The notes under the pieces are model-generated. The model did not search any database, had not been told where the DNA came from, and saw only the letters and a program-made list of their open reading frames with translations. The translations under genes were made by a program, and so were the position numbers. This document shows, piece by piece, positions 8,848-17,586 of a stretch of 64,000 bases of DNA; the stretch's first letter is position 1, and each line of letters begins with the position of its first letter. Origin of the DNA: Streptomyces sp. Tu6071 (GTDB taxonomy: Bacteria > Actinomycetota > Actinomycetes > Streptomycetales > Streptomycetaceae); contig NZ_CM001165.1 in the NCBI RefSeq assembly GCF_000213055.1, positions 1,488,001-1,552,000 of the forward strand, read 5' to 3'.

Positions 8848-9507
8848 GTGTCCGTTCTTCTTGAGCAGCCCGCAAGCCTGGTCGCCTACCGTCCGAACAA
8901 GCCGACCGCGATGGTCGTCGTGGCCGACCCCCGGGTGCGCTCCACGGTCACCCGGCACCTCTGGGCGCTCGGCGTACGCGACGTCATCGAAGCCTCGTCC
9001 ATCGCCGAGGCCCGTCCCCGCATCGGCAATCCGCGCGACATCTGCGTGGCCGATGTCCACCTGCCCGACGGTTCCGGGCTCACCCTCCTCTCCGAGACCC
9101 GCGCCGCGGGCTGGCCCAACGGGCTCGCCCTCTCCGCGGCCGACGACATCGGTGCCGTGCGCAACGCCCTCGCGGGCGGGGTCAAGGGCTACGTCGTCAC
9201 CGGCACCCGTACCAACGTCGGGCTCCCCGGCCGCCCCGGCGCGGCCCAGCTCGGCGCCGCTTCCCGCACCCACCGTCGCCCCCCGGGTACCCCGAGCCAC
9301 CCGGGCGGCTACCGCGAGCTGTCGGGTCGCGAGGTCGAGGTGCTCAGACTGGTCGCGGAGGGCCAGTCCAACAAGGCCATCGGCGTCTCGATGGGCCTGT
9401 CCGCACTGACCGTCAAGAGCCACCTCGCCCGGATCGCGCGCAAGCTCGGCACCGGCGACCGCGCCGGAATGGTCGCCGTGGCCCTGCGTACCGGCATCAT
9501 CCACTGA
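8848..9507 (+). CDS. LuxR-family response regulator with degenerate receiver
   Basis: 219 residues. The N-terminal half is receiver-like, with a candidate phospho-aspartate in CVADVHLPDGSG. The usual acidic pair at the end of strand 1 is reduced to one residue (VVVADPR), and the conserved lysine position reads YVVTG, so normal phosphorylation is doubtful. After a Pro/Arg linker, an LuxR helix-turn-helix begins at ELSGREVEVLRLVAEG and contains the recognition helix region SALTVKSHLARIARKL. The start is a GTG with AGGAGG 6 nt upstream. It lies between DUF3000 and ribonuclease D genes. The target genes are unknown. Confidence 0.88.
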   Translation: MSVLLEQPASLVAYRPNKPTAMVVVADPRVRSTVTRHLWALGVRDVIEASSIAEARPRIGNPRDICVADVHLPDGSGLTLLSETRAAGWPNGLALSAADDIGAVRNALAGGVKGYVVTGTRTNVGLPGRPGAAQLGAASRTHRRPPGTPSHPGGYRELSGREVEVLRLVAEGQSNKAIGVSMGLSALTVKSHLARIARKLGTGDRAGMVAVALRTGIIH

Positions 9508-9536
9508 GTACCTGAGTCCTCTCCCCCGTCCCCCAG

Positions 9537-9572
9537 GGAGGCCACCGGCGGATCATTCCGTCGGTGGCCTCC
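9537..9572 (+). terminator. Hairpin terminator after the LuxR regulator gene
   Basis: GGAGGCCACCG (9537-9547) and CGGTGGCCTCC (9562-9572) form a perfect 11-bp stem with a 14-nt loop, 30 nt after the stop codon. Confidence 0.6.
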
Positions 9573-9586
9573 GGCACGTCCCCGGA

Positions 9587-9592
9587 TACCCT
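9587..9592 (+). promoter_or_regulatory. -10 element of a leaderless promoter for rnd
   Basis: TACCCT ends 6 nt before the GTG at 9599, and no Shine-Dalgarno sequence precedes it. Confidence 0.5.
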
Positions 9593-9598
9593 TGACCG

Positions 9599-10894
9599 GT
9601 GACCGATGCCACCGACGCCCAAGACAGCCCAGCAGCCACCGCACCGCAGGTCTCCGGGACGGACCCCGGGCCCGCCGAAGGCGCCGCGCATCCGGCACCG
9701 GTCCCCCTCCTCGAACCCCGCGAAGGCATTCCCCCCGTCATCGCGGACCCCGAGAGCCTCGCCACCGCGGTCGCCGCCTTCGCGAGCGGCAGCGGCCCCG
9801 TCGCCGTCGACGCCGAACGGGCCTCCGGCTACCGCTACGGCCAGCGCGCCTACCTCGTGCAGCTCCGGCGCGCGGGCGCGGGCACCGCGCTCATCGACCC
9901 CGTCGCCTGCCCCGACCTCTCCGGGCTCGGCGCGGCGCTCGCCAACGCCGAGTGGGACCTGCACGCGGCGACGCAGGACCTGCCCTGCCTGCGCGAGATC
10001 GGCATGGTCCCGCACTCCCTCTTCGACACCGAGCTGGCCGGGCGGCTCGCGGGCTTCCCGCGCGTCGGGCTCGGCGCGATGGTCGAGAACGTCCTCGGCT
10101 ACACGCTGGAGAAGGGGCACTCGGCCGTCGACTGGTCGACCCGGCCGCTGCCCGAGCCCTGGCTGCGGTACGCGGCGCTCGACGTCGAACTCCTCGTGGA
10201 CCTGCGCGACGCGCTGGAGAAGGAGCTGGAGCGGCAGGGCAAGCTGGAGTGGGCGCTGGAGGAGTTCGACGCGATCGCCTCCGCGCCGCCGCCGGCCCCG
10301 CGCAAGGACCCCTGGCGCCGCACCTCGGGGATGCACCGGGTGCGCAGGCGCCGTCAGCTCGCGGTCGTACGGGAGCTGTGGACGCTGCGCGACCGCATCG
10401 CGCGGCGCCGCGACGTCTCGCCCGGCAAGGTCCTGCCCGATGCCGCGATCGTCGAGGCCGCGCTCGCCGTGCCGGTGAACGTGCACGCGCTCGGCGCGCT
10501 CCCCGCCTTCGGGCAGCGCGCGCAGAAGCGGCAGCTCGACCAGTGGCAGGCCGCGATCGACCGGGCCAGGGAGCTGCCCGAGGGCGAGCTTCCGCAGCCG
10601 GGTGCCTCGGTCGCCGGGCCCCCGCCGCCCCGCGCCTGGGCGGACCGCGACCCGGAGGCTGCGGCCCGCCTCTCGGCCGCGCGGGCCGGGGTCAATACGC
10701 TCGCCGAGCGCCTGCACCTGCCGCAGGAGAACCTGATCACGCCCGACACCGTGCGCCGCGTGTGCTGGGAGCCCCCGGCCTCCCCCGACCCGGACGCGGT
10801 CGCGGAGGCGCTGCGGGAGCACGGGGCGAGGCGCTGGCAGATCGAGCACGTGACCCCCGTACTGACCCGAGCCCTCCAGGCCCACGCGGCCTGA
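9599..10894 (+). CDS. rnd: Ribonuclease D (DEDD 3'-5' exonuclease with HRDC domain)
   Basis: 431 residues. A Pro/Ala-rich leader of about 40 residues precedes the DEDD exonuclease domain. It contains VAVDAERASGYRYGQRAYL (the DxE of Exo I, near residue 70), then WDLHAATQDLPCL (Exo II), and RYAALDVELLVDL (Exo III). An HRDC domain follows at about residues 225-310, and a C-terminal helical extension completes the protein. The family trims 3' ends of tRNA precursors and other stable RNAs. The GTG start fits the leaderless pattern; an upstream in-frame extension lacks similarity. Confidence 0.92.
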   Translation: MTDATDAQDSPAATAPQVSGTDPGPAEGAAHPAPVPLLEPREGIPPVIADPESLATAVAAFASGSGPVAVDAERASGYRYGQRAYLVQLRRAGAGTALIDPVACPDLSGLGAALANAEWDLHAATQDLPCLREIGMVPHSLFDTELAGRLAGFPRVGLGAMVENVLGYTLEKGHSAVDWSTRPLPEPWLRYAALDVELLVDLRDALEKELERQGKLEWALEEFDAIASAPPPAPRKDPWRRTSGMHRVRRRRQLAVVRELWTLRDRIARRRDVSPGKVLPDAAIVEAALAVPVNVHALGALPAFGQRAQKRQLDQWQAAIDRARELPEGELPQPGASVAGPPPPRAWADRDPEAAARLSAARAGVNTLAERLHLPQENLITPDTVRRVCWEPPASPDPDAVAEALREHGARRWQIEHVTPVLTRALQAHAA

Positions 10895-11072
10895 GCCCGC
10901 GACGCGTCCCCTCCCCCGTTGCGGGCAGGCGTCCCGCAACGGGCGGGACGGGTGGGCGCGGCGGGACCCCGGCGAGCCGTTGCCGCTCCACGAGGCGGCG
11001 CCCCGCGCCCCCGTACGCCTGTGACCTACGCCGCTCCGCCCCGCAGGGGTGCACACATTGGTTACCCACGAG

Positions 11073-11078
11073 TAGCAT
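11073..11078 (+). promoter_or_regulatory. Candidate -10 and overlapping imperfect inverted repeat before fadAB
   Basis: TAGCAT lies 67 nt before fadA. It overlaps GTTACCCACGAGTAGC (11061-11076), an imperfect inverted repeat that could be an operator for fatty acid degradation. A weak TGCACA lies at about -35 distance. Confidence 0.4.
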
Positions 11079-11145
11079 GGCCGGGAGCGACACGCCCCGC
11101 CGTGCCGCGTGGCAGTTCCGTCCCGCACCCTGGAGGAGAGCCAAC

Positions 11146-12360
11146 GTGCCTCGTACCATCCGGGACGTCGTCTTCGTCGACGGCGTCCGCACCCCGTTCG
11201 GCAAAGCGGGCCCCAAGGGCATGTACCACGAGACGCGCGCCGACGATCTCGTCGTGAAGGCCATCCGGGAGCTGCTGCGCCGCAACCCGGACCTGGACCC
11301 GAAGAAGATCGACGAGGTCGCCATCGCCGCGACGACGCAGATCGGCGACCAGGGCCTGACCCTCGGCCGTACCGCCGGCATCCTCGCCGGACTGCCCCAG
11401 TCGGTGCCCGGCTACTCCATCGACCGCATGTGCGCGGGCGCGCTCACGGCCGTCACGACGACCGCCGGGTCGATCGCCTTCGGCGCGTACGACGCGGTGA
11501 TCGCCGGCGGCGTCGAGCACATGGGCCGCCACCCGATGGGCGAGGGCGTCGACCCGAACCCGCGTTTCGTCTCCGAGAAGCTCGTCGACGAGTCGGCGCT
11601 CTTCATGGGCATGACGGCGGAGAACCTGCACGACCGCTTCCCGCACCTGACGAAGGAGCGCGCCGACGAGTACGCCGTGCGCTCGCAGGAGAAGGCGGCG
11701 AAGGCGTACGCGAACGGCAGGATCCAGGCCGACCTGGTGCCGATCTCGATCCGCCGCACGTCCCCCGAGGGCGGGGAGACGGGCTGGGGCCTCGCGACGG
11801 CCGACGAGCCGATGCGTCCGGGCACGACGATCGAGCAGCTCGCGGGCCTCAAGACCCCCTTCCGCGCGCACGGCCGGGTCACGGCCGGGAACGCGGCCGG
11901 TCTCAACGACGGCGCGACCGCGTCGATCATCGCCTCCGAGGACTTCGCGCGCGAGAACGGCCTGCCGGTCAAGATGCGCCTTGTCTCGTACGCCTTCGCG
12001 GGTGTCGAGCCGGAGGTCATGGGCTACGGGCCGATCCCCGCGACGGAGAAGGCGCTCGCCAAGGCGGGCCTGAGCATCTCCGACATCGGTCTCTTCGAGA
12101 TCAACGAGGCGTTCGCCGTCCAGGTCCTCGCCTTCCTCGACCACTACGGCATCGCCGACGACGACCCGCGCGTCAACCAGTACGGCGGCGCGATCGCCTA
12201 CGGCCACCCGCTCGCGTCCTCCGGCGTCCGGCTGATGACCCAGCTCGCGCGGCAGTTCGAGGAGCAGCCCGAGGTGCGGTACGGCATCACCACGATGTGC
12301 GTCGGCTTCGGCATGGGCGCCACCGTGATCTGGGAGAACCCCCACTGGGAGGGCAAGTGA
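11146..12360 (+). CDS. fadA: Acetyl-CoA acyltransferase (thiolase) of beta-oxidation
   Basis: 404 residues, a typical thiolase length. It catalyses the thiolytic cleavage of 3-ketoacyl-CoA to acetyl-CoA and a shortened acyl-CoA. The acylated cysteine lies in IDRMCAGALTAV (about C96). The histidine of GGAIAYGHPLASSG and the second cysteine of TMCVGFGMG complete the catalytic triad. The GTG start has GGAGGAG 6 nt upstream. The stop overlaps the GTG of the next gene (GTGA), so the two subunits are translationally coupled and probably form the trifunctional complex. Confidence 0.93.
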   Translation: MPRTIRDVVFVDGVRTPFGKAGPKGMYHETRADDLVVKAIRELLRRNPDLDPKKIDEVAIAATTQIGDQGLTLGRTAGILAGLPQSVPGYSIDRMCAGALTAVTTTAGSIAFGAYDAVIAGGVEHMGRHPMGEGVDPNPRFVSEKLVDESALFMGMTAENLHDRFPHLTKERADEYAVRSQEKAAKAYANGRIQADLVPISIRRTSPEGGETGWGLATADEPMRPGTTIEQLAGLKTPFRAHGRVTAGNAAGLNDGATASIIASEDFARENGLPVKMRLVSYAFAGVEPEVMGYGPIPATEKALAKAGLSISDIGLFEINEAFAVQVLAFLDHYGIADDDPRVNQYGGAIAYGHPLASSGVRLMTQLARQFEEQPEVRYGITTMCVGFGMGATVIWENPHWEGK

Positions 12361-14486
12361 GCACCACCACCGAGCTGCTGCGGGAAGCCGCCGCGCTCTT
12401 CCCCGACGAGGTCGTCACGCAGGCGCACGTGCGCCACCTCGACCTCCCCGGCGCGGGCCGCTTCGCGCTCATCACGCTGGACAACGGCCTCGACCACACG
12501 AAGCCGACGACCTTCGGCCCCGCCTCGCTCGCCAACCTGAGCGCCGCGATCGACCAGGTCGAGCACGAGGCCGCGAACGGCGAGATCGTCGGCGTCGGCA
12601 TCACCGGCAAGCCGTTCATCTTCGCGGTCGGCGCCGACCTCAAGGGCGTCGGGCTGCTCGAGCGCCGCGAGGACGCGCTCGCGATCGGCCACGGCGGGCA
12701 CGAGGTCTTCAAGCGCCTCTCCGGCCTCGCCGTGCCGACGTTCGCGTACTACAACGGCGCGGCGATGGGCGGTGGCGTCGAGGTCGGTCTGCACTGCGCG
12801 TACCGCACCGTCTCCGCGGCGCTGCCCGCGTTCTCGCTGCCCGAGGTCTTCCTCGGCCTCGTCCCCGGCTGGGGCGGCTGCACGCTGCTGCCGAACCTGA
12901 TCGGCGCCGAGAAGGCCGTCAAGGTCGTCATCGAGAACTCGCTCAACCAGAACCGGCAGCTCAAGGGCGTGCAGGTCTTCGAACTCGGCATCGCGGACGC
13001 GATCTTCGAGGGCGCGGACTTCCTGGAGCAGTCGCTGCTGTGGACGGCGGCCGTCCTCAAGGGCGAGATCGCCGTCGAGCGTCCCGAGGTGGACCGGGGC
13101 GAGGCATGGGACCAGGCCGTCGCGACGGGCCGCTTCCTCGCGGACGGCAAGGTGCACGGCGCCGCCCCGGCCGCCTACCGCGCCCTGGACATCATCGCGG
13201 CGGCGAAGGACGGCGACCTCCAGGCCGGTTTCGACGCCGAGGACGAGGCGCTCGCCGACCTCATCATGAGCGGCGAGCTGCGCAGCGGCCTGTACGCCTT
13301 CGACCTCGTGCAGCGGCGCGCGAAGCGCCCGGCAGGGGCGCCCGACAAGTCGCTCGCGCGCCCGGTCAACAAAGTCGGCGTCGTCGGCGCCGGGCTCATG
13401 GCCTCGCAGCTCGCGCTCCTCTTCGTCCGCCGCCTCGAAGTGCCGGTCGTGCTGACCGACATCGACCAGGCGCGTGTCGACAAGGGCGTCGGCTACGTGC
13501 ACGCCGAGATCGACAAGCTGCTCGCCAAGGGCCGCGTCAACCAGGACAAGGCGAACCGCCTCAAGGGCCTGGTCAGCGGTGTCCTGGACAAGGCCGAGGG
13601 CTTCGCGGACGCGGACTTCGTGATCGAGGCCGTCTTCGAGGAGATCGGCGTCAAGCAGCAGGTCTTCGCCGAGGTCGAGGCGGTCGTGCCCGAGGGCGCG
13701 ATCCTCGCGACGAACACGTCCTCGCTCTCGGTGAGCGAGATGGCGTCGAAGCTCAAGCACCCCGAGCGAGTCGTCGGCTTCCACTTCTTCAACCCGGTCG
13801 CGGTCCTGCCGCTCCTGGAGATCGTGCGCGGCGAGGCCACGGACGACGCCTCGCTCGCGACGGCCTTCGCCGTGGCGAAGAAGCTGAAGAAGAGCGCGGT
13901 GCTCGTCAAGGACGCCCCGGCGTTCGTCGTGAACCGCATCCTGACGCGCTTCATGGGCGAGATCCAGAACGTCATCGACGAGGGCACCCCGGTCGCCGTC
14001 GCCGAGAAGGCCGTCGAGCCGCTCGGTCTGCCGATGTCGCCGCTCGTGCTCCTGGAGCTGGTCGGCCCGGCGATCGGCCTGCACGTCTCCGAGACGCTGC
14101 ACGGCGCCTTCCCCGAGCGCTTCACGGTCTCGCCGAACCTCAAGGCGGTCGTCGAGGCGGGCAAGCGCGGCTTCTACGTGTACGACTCCGGCAAGCCGGA
14201 GCTGGACCCGGAGGTCGCGGCGCTTCTCCAGCAGGGCGACAAGGCCCTGACGGAGGAGCAGGTGCGGGACCGCGTGCTCGATGCGGTGGCCGAGGAGATC
14301 TCGCTCATGCTCGCCGAGGGCGTCGTCGCCGAGCCGCAGGACATCGACCTGTGCCTCATCACGGGCGCGGGCTGGCCCTTCCACCTGGGCGGCATCACCC
14401 CGTACCTGGACCGCGCGGGTGTCACCGAGCGCGTCACGGGCAAGCGCTTCCTGGCGCCGGGCGTGGCGTCGGTACCGGCGGCCTGA
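12357..14486 (+). CDS. fadB: 3-hydroxyacyl-CoA dehydrogenase / enoyl-CoA hydratase (fatty acid oxidation alpha subunit)
   Basis: 709 residues. The N-terminal crotonase domain (to about 310) has oxyanion-hole segments in ITGKPFIFAVGADLKG and NGAAMGGGVEVGLHC. The 3-hydroxyacyl-CoA dehydrogenase domain starts at about residue 338 with the NAD motif VGVVGAGLMAS. It contains the catalytic histidine in VVGFHFFNPV (about 476) and the substrate-binding KDAPAFVVNRILTRF segment. A second C-terminal dehydrogenase half follows. It hydrates enoyl-CoA and oxidises the 3-hydroxyacyl-CoA for FadA. It begins at a GTG overlapping the fadA stop. A strong terminator follows 18 nt after the stop. Confidence 0.93.
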   Translation: MSTTTELLREAAALFPDEVVTQAHVRHLDLPGAGRFALITLDNGLDHTKPTTFGPASLANLSAAIDQVEHEAANGEIVGVGITGKPFIFAVGADLKGVGLLERREDALAIGHGGHEVFKRLSGLAVPTFAYYNGAAMGGGVEVGLHCAYRTVSAALPAFSLPEVFLGLVPGWGGCTLLPNLIGAEKAVKVVIENSLNQNRQLKGVQVFELGIADAIFEGADFLEQSLLWTAAVLKGEIAVERPEVDRGEAWDQAVATGRFLADGKVHGAAPAAYRALDIIAAAKDGDLQAGFDAEDEALADLIMSGELRSGLYAFDLVQRRAKRPAGAPDKSLARPVNKVGVVGAGLMASQLALLFVRRLEVPVVLTDIDQARVDKGVGYVHAEIDKLLAKGRVNQDKANRLKGLVSGVLDKAEGFADADFVIEAVFEEIGVKQQVFAEVEAVVPEGAILATNTSSLSVSEMASKLKHPERVVGFHFFNPVAVLPLLEIVRGEATDDASLATAFAVAKKLKKSAVLVKDAPAFVVNRILTRFMGEIQNVIDEGTPVAVAEKAVEPLGLPMSPLVLLELVGPAIGLHVSETLHGAFPERFTVSPNLKAVVEAGKRGFYVYDSGKPELDPEVAALLQQGDKALTEEQVRDRVLDAVAEEISLMLAEGVVAEPQDIDLCLITGAGWPFHLGGITPYLDRAGVTERVTGKRFLAPGVASVPAA

Positions 14487-14503
14487 GCCGGCGGAAGCGG
14501 GCA

Positions 14504-14552
14504 GGACGAGGGCGGGCCGCCCCGGGACATCCGGGGCGGCCCGCCCTCGTCC
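14504..14552 (+). terminator. Strong terminator after fadAB
   Basis: A perfect 22-bp stem (14504-14525 with 14531-14552) closes a GACAT loop. The arms begin GGACGAGGGCGG and end CCGCCCTCGTCC. There is no T-run, as is usual for streptomycetes. Confidence 0.8.
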
Positions 14553-14628
14553 GTCCCCGCACGCGTCCGCCGGAGCGGCCCGGGGAACCAACAACCGCTC
14601 GTCGTACATCTCTTCGATGGGGGTGGCT

Positions 14629-14634
14629 TATAGT
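14629..14634 (+). promoter_or_regulatory. -10 element before the LCP gene
   Basis: TATAGT in an AT-richer stretch (GGCTTATAGTTCTAGG) lies about 100 nt upstream of the LCP start. No clear -35 hexamer is seen. Confidence 0.45.
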
Positions 14635-14732
14635 TCTAGGCCACGCGCGGACCGGCGCCCCACTCCAGTCCCCCGCAGCGCACCTGTCGCCACCCCCACA
14701 GCGACCTTCGCCGAAGACCCGACTGGAGCAGG

Positions 14733-15836
14733 ATGAGCTACGACGACACGCCGCCGCCCGGCCCCCCGGCCACCCCTCGCGCCGCATCCCGCCGCAAGGA
14801 CCGCCGGAAGAGCGGGAAGCGCCACGTCGGCCGCTGGATTCTCATCGGTCTCGTGGTCGTCGTGCTCGCCGCAGGCGGGACCGGCTGGTGGTACTACGAG
14901 CACCTGAACGGCAATCTCAAGGGCGTGGACCTGAGCAAGCAGCTCGACGAGTCCACGCGCCCGAAGAAGACCGTCGCCGCCGGGAACGCGACCAACCTCC
15001 TGGTGCTCGGCTCCGACTCGCGCTCGGGCGACAACGGCAAGCTCGACGCGGGGAACGTGAGCGGGGCCCGCTCGGACACCGCGCTGCTCGTGCACATCCC
15101 CGAGGGCCGGCAGAAGGCCGTCGCGGTGAGCATCCCGCGCGACACGCTCGTGGACCGGCCCGAGTGCGAGAAGCACGACGGCGCGACGCTCCCGGCCGCG
15201 CACCGCGTCATGTTCAACTCGGTGTACTCGCTCGCGGGGCCCGCCTGCGTCGTCAAGACCGTCGAGAAGATGTCGGACGTACGCGTCGACCACCTCGTCG
15301 AGGTGGACTTCGCCGGATTCAAGGGGCTCGTGGACGCGATCGGCGGCGTCACCGTGACGACGGACGAGGACATCCACGACGCCAAGAGCGGCTTCGACCT
15401 GCCGAAGGGCACGCACAAGCTCGACGGCACCGACTCGCTCAAGTTCGTCCGCACCCGCTACGGCCACGGCGACGGCAGCGACCTCGGCCGCATCGGTCTC
15501 CAGCAGCAGTTCCTGCTGGCCCTGCTGAGCGAGGTGAAGAACCAGGACCTCCTCGGCAGCCCCACCAAGGCCATCAAGATGGCGAACTCCGCGACCAAGG
15601 CGCTCACCACGGACGAGGACCTCGCCTCGCTCACGTCCCTCGCCAAGTTCGCCCGGAGCATGCGGGGGATCGACCCGAACACGATGGAGACGATCATGAT
15701 GCCGGTCGCCTACGACAAGCAGGACGCCAACCGCGTCGTCCCCGCGGAACCACAGGCCGCCCAGCTGTGGAAGGCGATCCGCAACGACGTGGACATCCCG
15801 GAGTCGGCGAAGAAGTCGCCGGCGACGGGGGGCTGA
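14733..15836 (+). CDS. LytR-CpsA-Psr family cell-wall glycopolymer ligase
   Basis: 367 residues. A short cytoplasmic tail is followed by one membrane segment (about 34-54), then an extracellular LCP domain. LCP enzymes transfer undecaprenyl-linked anionic polymers onto peptidoglycan. Pyrophosphate-contacting positions are visible in NLLVLGSDSR, ARSDTALLVH, AVSIPRDTLVD and KFVRTRYGHGDGSDLGRIGLQQQ. The C-terminal LytR extension domain seen in some paralogs is absent. The ATG has AGCAGG upstream. It is monocistronic between two hairpin terminators. Confidence 0.9.
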   Translation: MSYDDTPPPGPPATPRAASRRKDRRKSGKRHVGRWILIGLVVVVLAAGGTGWWYYEHLNGNLKGVDLSKQLDESTRPKKTVAAGNATNLLVLGSDSRSGDNGKLDAGNVSGARSDTALLVHIPEGRQKAVAVSIPRDTLVDRPECEKHDGATLPAAHRVMFNSVYSLAGPACVVKTVEKMSDVRVDHLVEVDFAGFKGLVDAIGGVTVTTDEDIHDAKSGFDLPKGTHKLDGTDSLKFVRTRYGHGDGSDLGRIGLQQQFLLALLSEVKNQDLLGSPTKAIKMANSATKALTTDEDLASLTSLAKFARSMRGIDPNTMETIMMPVAYDKQDANRVVPAEPQAAQLWKAIRNDVDIPESAKKSPATGG

Positions 15837-15856
15837 GCCACCCTCGGCGTCGCGGA

Positions 15857-15885
15857 AAGGGCCGGTCCCCTCGGGGCCGGCCCTT
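15857..15885 (+). terminator. Hairpin terminator after the LCP gene
   Basis: AAGGGCCGG-T-CCCC pairs with GGGGCCGGCCCTT, with one bulged T, 20 nt after the stop. It may also serve the convergent gene ending at 15925. Confidence 0.65.
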
Positions 15886-15924
15886 CCTCGTGCGGCAAAG
15901 GGGCGATCCCGGCGCCCGGCCGCC

Positions 15925-17031
15925 TCACACCGTCAGTACGGGCCCCATCGCCAGTCCGTTTCCCGGCGCCTGACGGGCCAGCCTCAGCCGCCCGTCCCCG
16001 CCGAAGACGCCCACGACGACCCGCCCCGTGCCGTCCACCGCGAGCGCGGGGGCACCAGTACCGGTGAGCCCGGTCGGGGCCCACCAGACCCCGGACTGCT
16101 CGTCCTCACAGGGGTACGCGGTGGTCAGCACGCCCCCGGCCGCGTCCCGGTGCGCGAGCACCGTGCAGTCGCGCCCGTCGACCTCGGCGCGGAGCACTGC
16201 GGGCTGTCCGTCGTCAGGAGCCCCGCCGATGGGTATGAGCCAGCCGCCCGTCCGGTGCGCCACGATCGTGCCGCGCTCGGGATCGGTCCAGTACCACGTG
16301 ACCCGGCCCGGCGAGGTCTCCAGTCCGGTGAGACTGCCGGGGCGCACGGAGAGCGGGATGTCGGGGCGGCGGTCGAAGGCCCCGTGCGGCTTCTCCCGCA
16401 CCCAGTGGTAGGCCGGCTGGCCACCCGCCGCGAAGATCTCCACGGTCCCGGTGGAGGTGGCCACCATGGCGGGCGGGTCGTAGAGCTTCCGGCCCTTGAT
16501 GTCCTTCCACGCCTCCCACTTCCCGGTCTTGTCCTCCCGGCGCAGGTTCAGGCCCCCGTAGGGGTTGAGCACCACCACGTGCACGAAGCCGCCGTCGTCG
16601 ACGCCCACCGCCGGTGCGCCGAGACGGCGTTCGGGGTTCTTGGGGTAGGGGGTGCCCGCGGCGCGGAAGGTCCCGAGCGTGCGACCGGTCTGGTACTGGA
16701 CGGCGTGGACGATGTCCACGGCCTCGCTCCCGTCCTTCTTCTTCTGCACGCGCCGCCCCACCAGATGCGCGTAGCCGTTCGCGCCCTGGGACACGGTGAG
16801 ATGATCCAGGCCCGCGACCGGGAAGAAGTCGGGTCCCGCCCAGTCGGAACCGCCGGGCCGCTCCTCGGTCCAGCGCAGTACGCCCTCCGCGGTGAAGGCG
16901 AAGGCGGTGAGCCTTCCGTCCGTCCCTCGTACGAGCCAGCGGCCCGCTGGTACACGCACGGTGCCCACGGCGGGTGCGGACGCCTTGTCCGGCCGCGCGG
17001 GGGCTCCGTCCCTAGGTGCCGTTCTGGCCAT
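15925..17031 (-). CDS. Hypothetical protein, beta-propeller/lectin-like repeats
   Basis: 368 residues with no recognised family. Several repeating blocks of about 45-50 residues share short strand-turn patterns such as GAPAVGVDDGGFVHVVVLNP, DPPAMVATSTGTVEIFAAGG and GAPALAVDGTGRVVVGVFGG. This suggests a bladed beta-propeller like those of fucose-specific or tachylectin-type lectins (inference). No signal peptide is seen, so it is probably cytosolic unless exported by another route. The start ATG at 17029-17031 follows GGAAAGGGTGG. A long upstream open frame has no coding character. A -10-like TATGAT lies at 17102-17107 on the minus strand. Confidence 0.7.
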   Translation of the reverse strand: MARTAPRDGAPARPDKASAPAVGTVRVPAGRWLVRGTDGRLTAFAFTAEGVLRWTEERPGGSDWAGPDFFPVAGLDHLTVSQGANGYAHLVGRRVQKKKDGSEAVDIVHAVQYQTGRTLGTFRAAGTPYPKNPERRLGAPAVGVDDGGFVHVVVLNPYGGLNLRREDKTGKWEAWKDIKGRKLYDPPAMVATSTGTVEIFAAGGQPAYHWVREKPHGAFDRRPDIPLSVRPGSLTGLETSPGRVTWYWTDPERGTIVAHRTGGWLIPIGGAPDDGQPAVLRAEVDGRDCTVLAHRDAAGGVLTTAYPCEDEQSGVWWAPTGLTGTGAPALAVDGTGRVVVGVFGGDGRLRLARQAPGNGLAMGPVLTV

Positions 17032-17164
17032 CGGCCCACCCTTTCCTTCTCCTGACCGGACCGCCGGCCGCCCCGGACCGTCACGGGACCGGGCAGCGCC
17101 CATCATAAAAGCCGACTTGGTCAACGTGTTCGGGCACCCGTCCCCACCACGCGATGATGACCCC

Positions 17165-17536
17165 ATGAACGCACAGCGCACACTCGTCGTGGACGCCGCC
17201 AATGTCGTCGGCTCGGTGCCGGACGGCTGGTGGAAGGACCGCAAGGGGGCCGCCGAGCGGCTTCGGGACTCGCTCGCGCGGTTCGGGAGCGAGGGGCTGC
17301 CCGGCTGGCCGGCGCCGCTCGACGTGGTGCTCGTCGTCGAGGGCGCCGCGCGGGGCGTGGCGGAGGTCGAGGGCGTACGGGTCGTGGCCGCGCCCGGCAG
17401 CGGTGACGACCAGATCGTGGCGGAGGTCGAGCGGGCCCCGGGCCCGGCCCTCGTCATCACGGCCGACCGCGAACTGCGCGCGAGGGTCACGGCCTTGGGC
17501 GCCGAGGTGGCGGGCCCCCGCACCGTACGGCCCTGA
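17165..17536 (+). CDS. Small NYN/PIN-like protein
   Basis: 123 residues. The N-terminus TLVVDAANVVGSVPDGWW has the Asp-containing first strand and following Asn typical of NYN/PIN nucleases. APGSGDDQIV and VITADRELRAR provide further conserved acidic positions. A ribonuclease or RNA-processing role is an inference from fold motifs; the protein is short and no partner is evident. It is divergent from the propeller-like gene, with 133 nt between the two starts. The upstream open frame on this strand is antisense to that gene and is not coding. Confidence 0.7.
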   Translation: MNAQRTLVVDAANVVGSVPDGWWKDRKGAAERLRDSLARFGSEGLPGWPAPLDVVLVVEGAARGVAEVEGVRVVAAPGSGDDQIVAEVERAPGPALVITADRELRARVTALGAEVAGPRTVRP

Positions 17537-17586
17537 CACCGGCCCCGGGAACCTCCCCCGCCGGATGTCGGGGAGCGGCGACGCCC

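Noticed and set aside
8750..9409. GTG-initiated frame overlapping the LuxR regulator
   Set aside because: Out of frame with the recognisable protein, Pro/Arg/Ser-rich, and no similarity.
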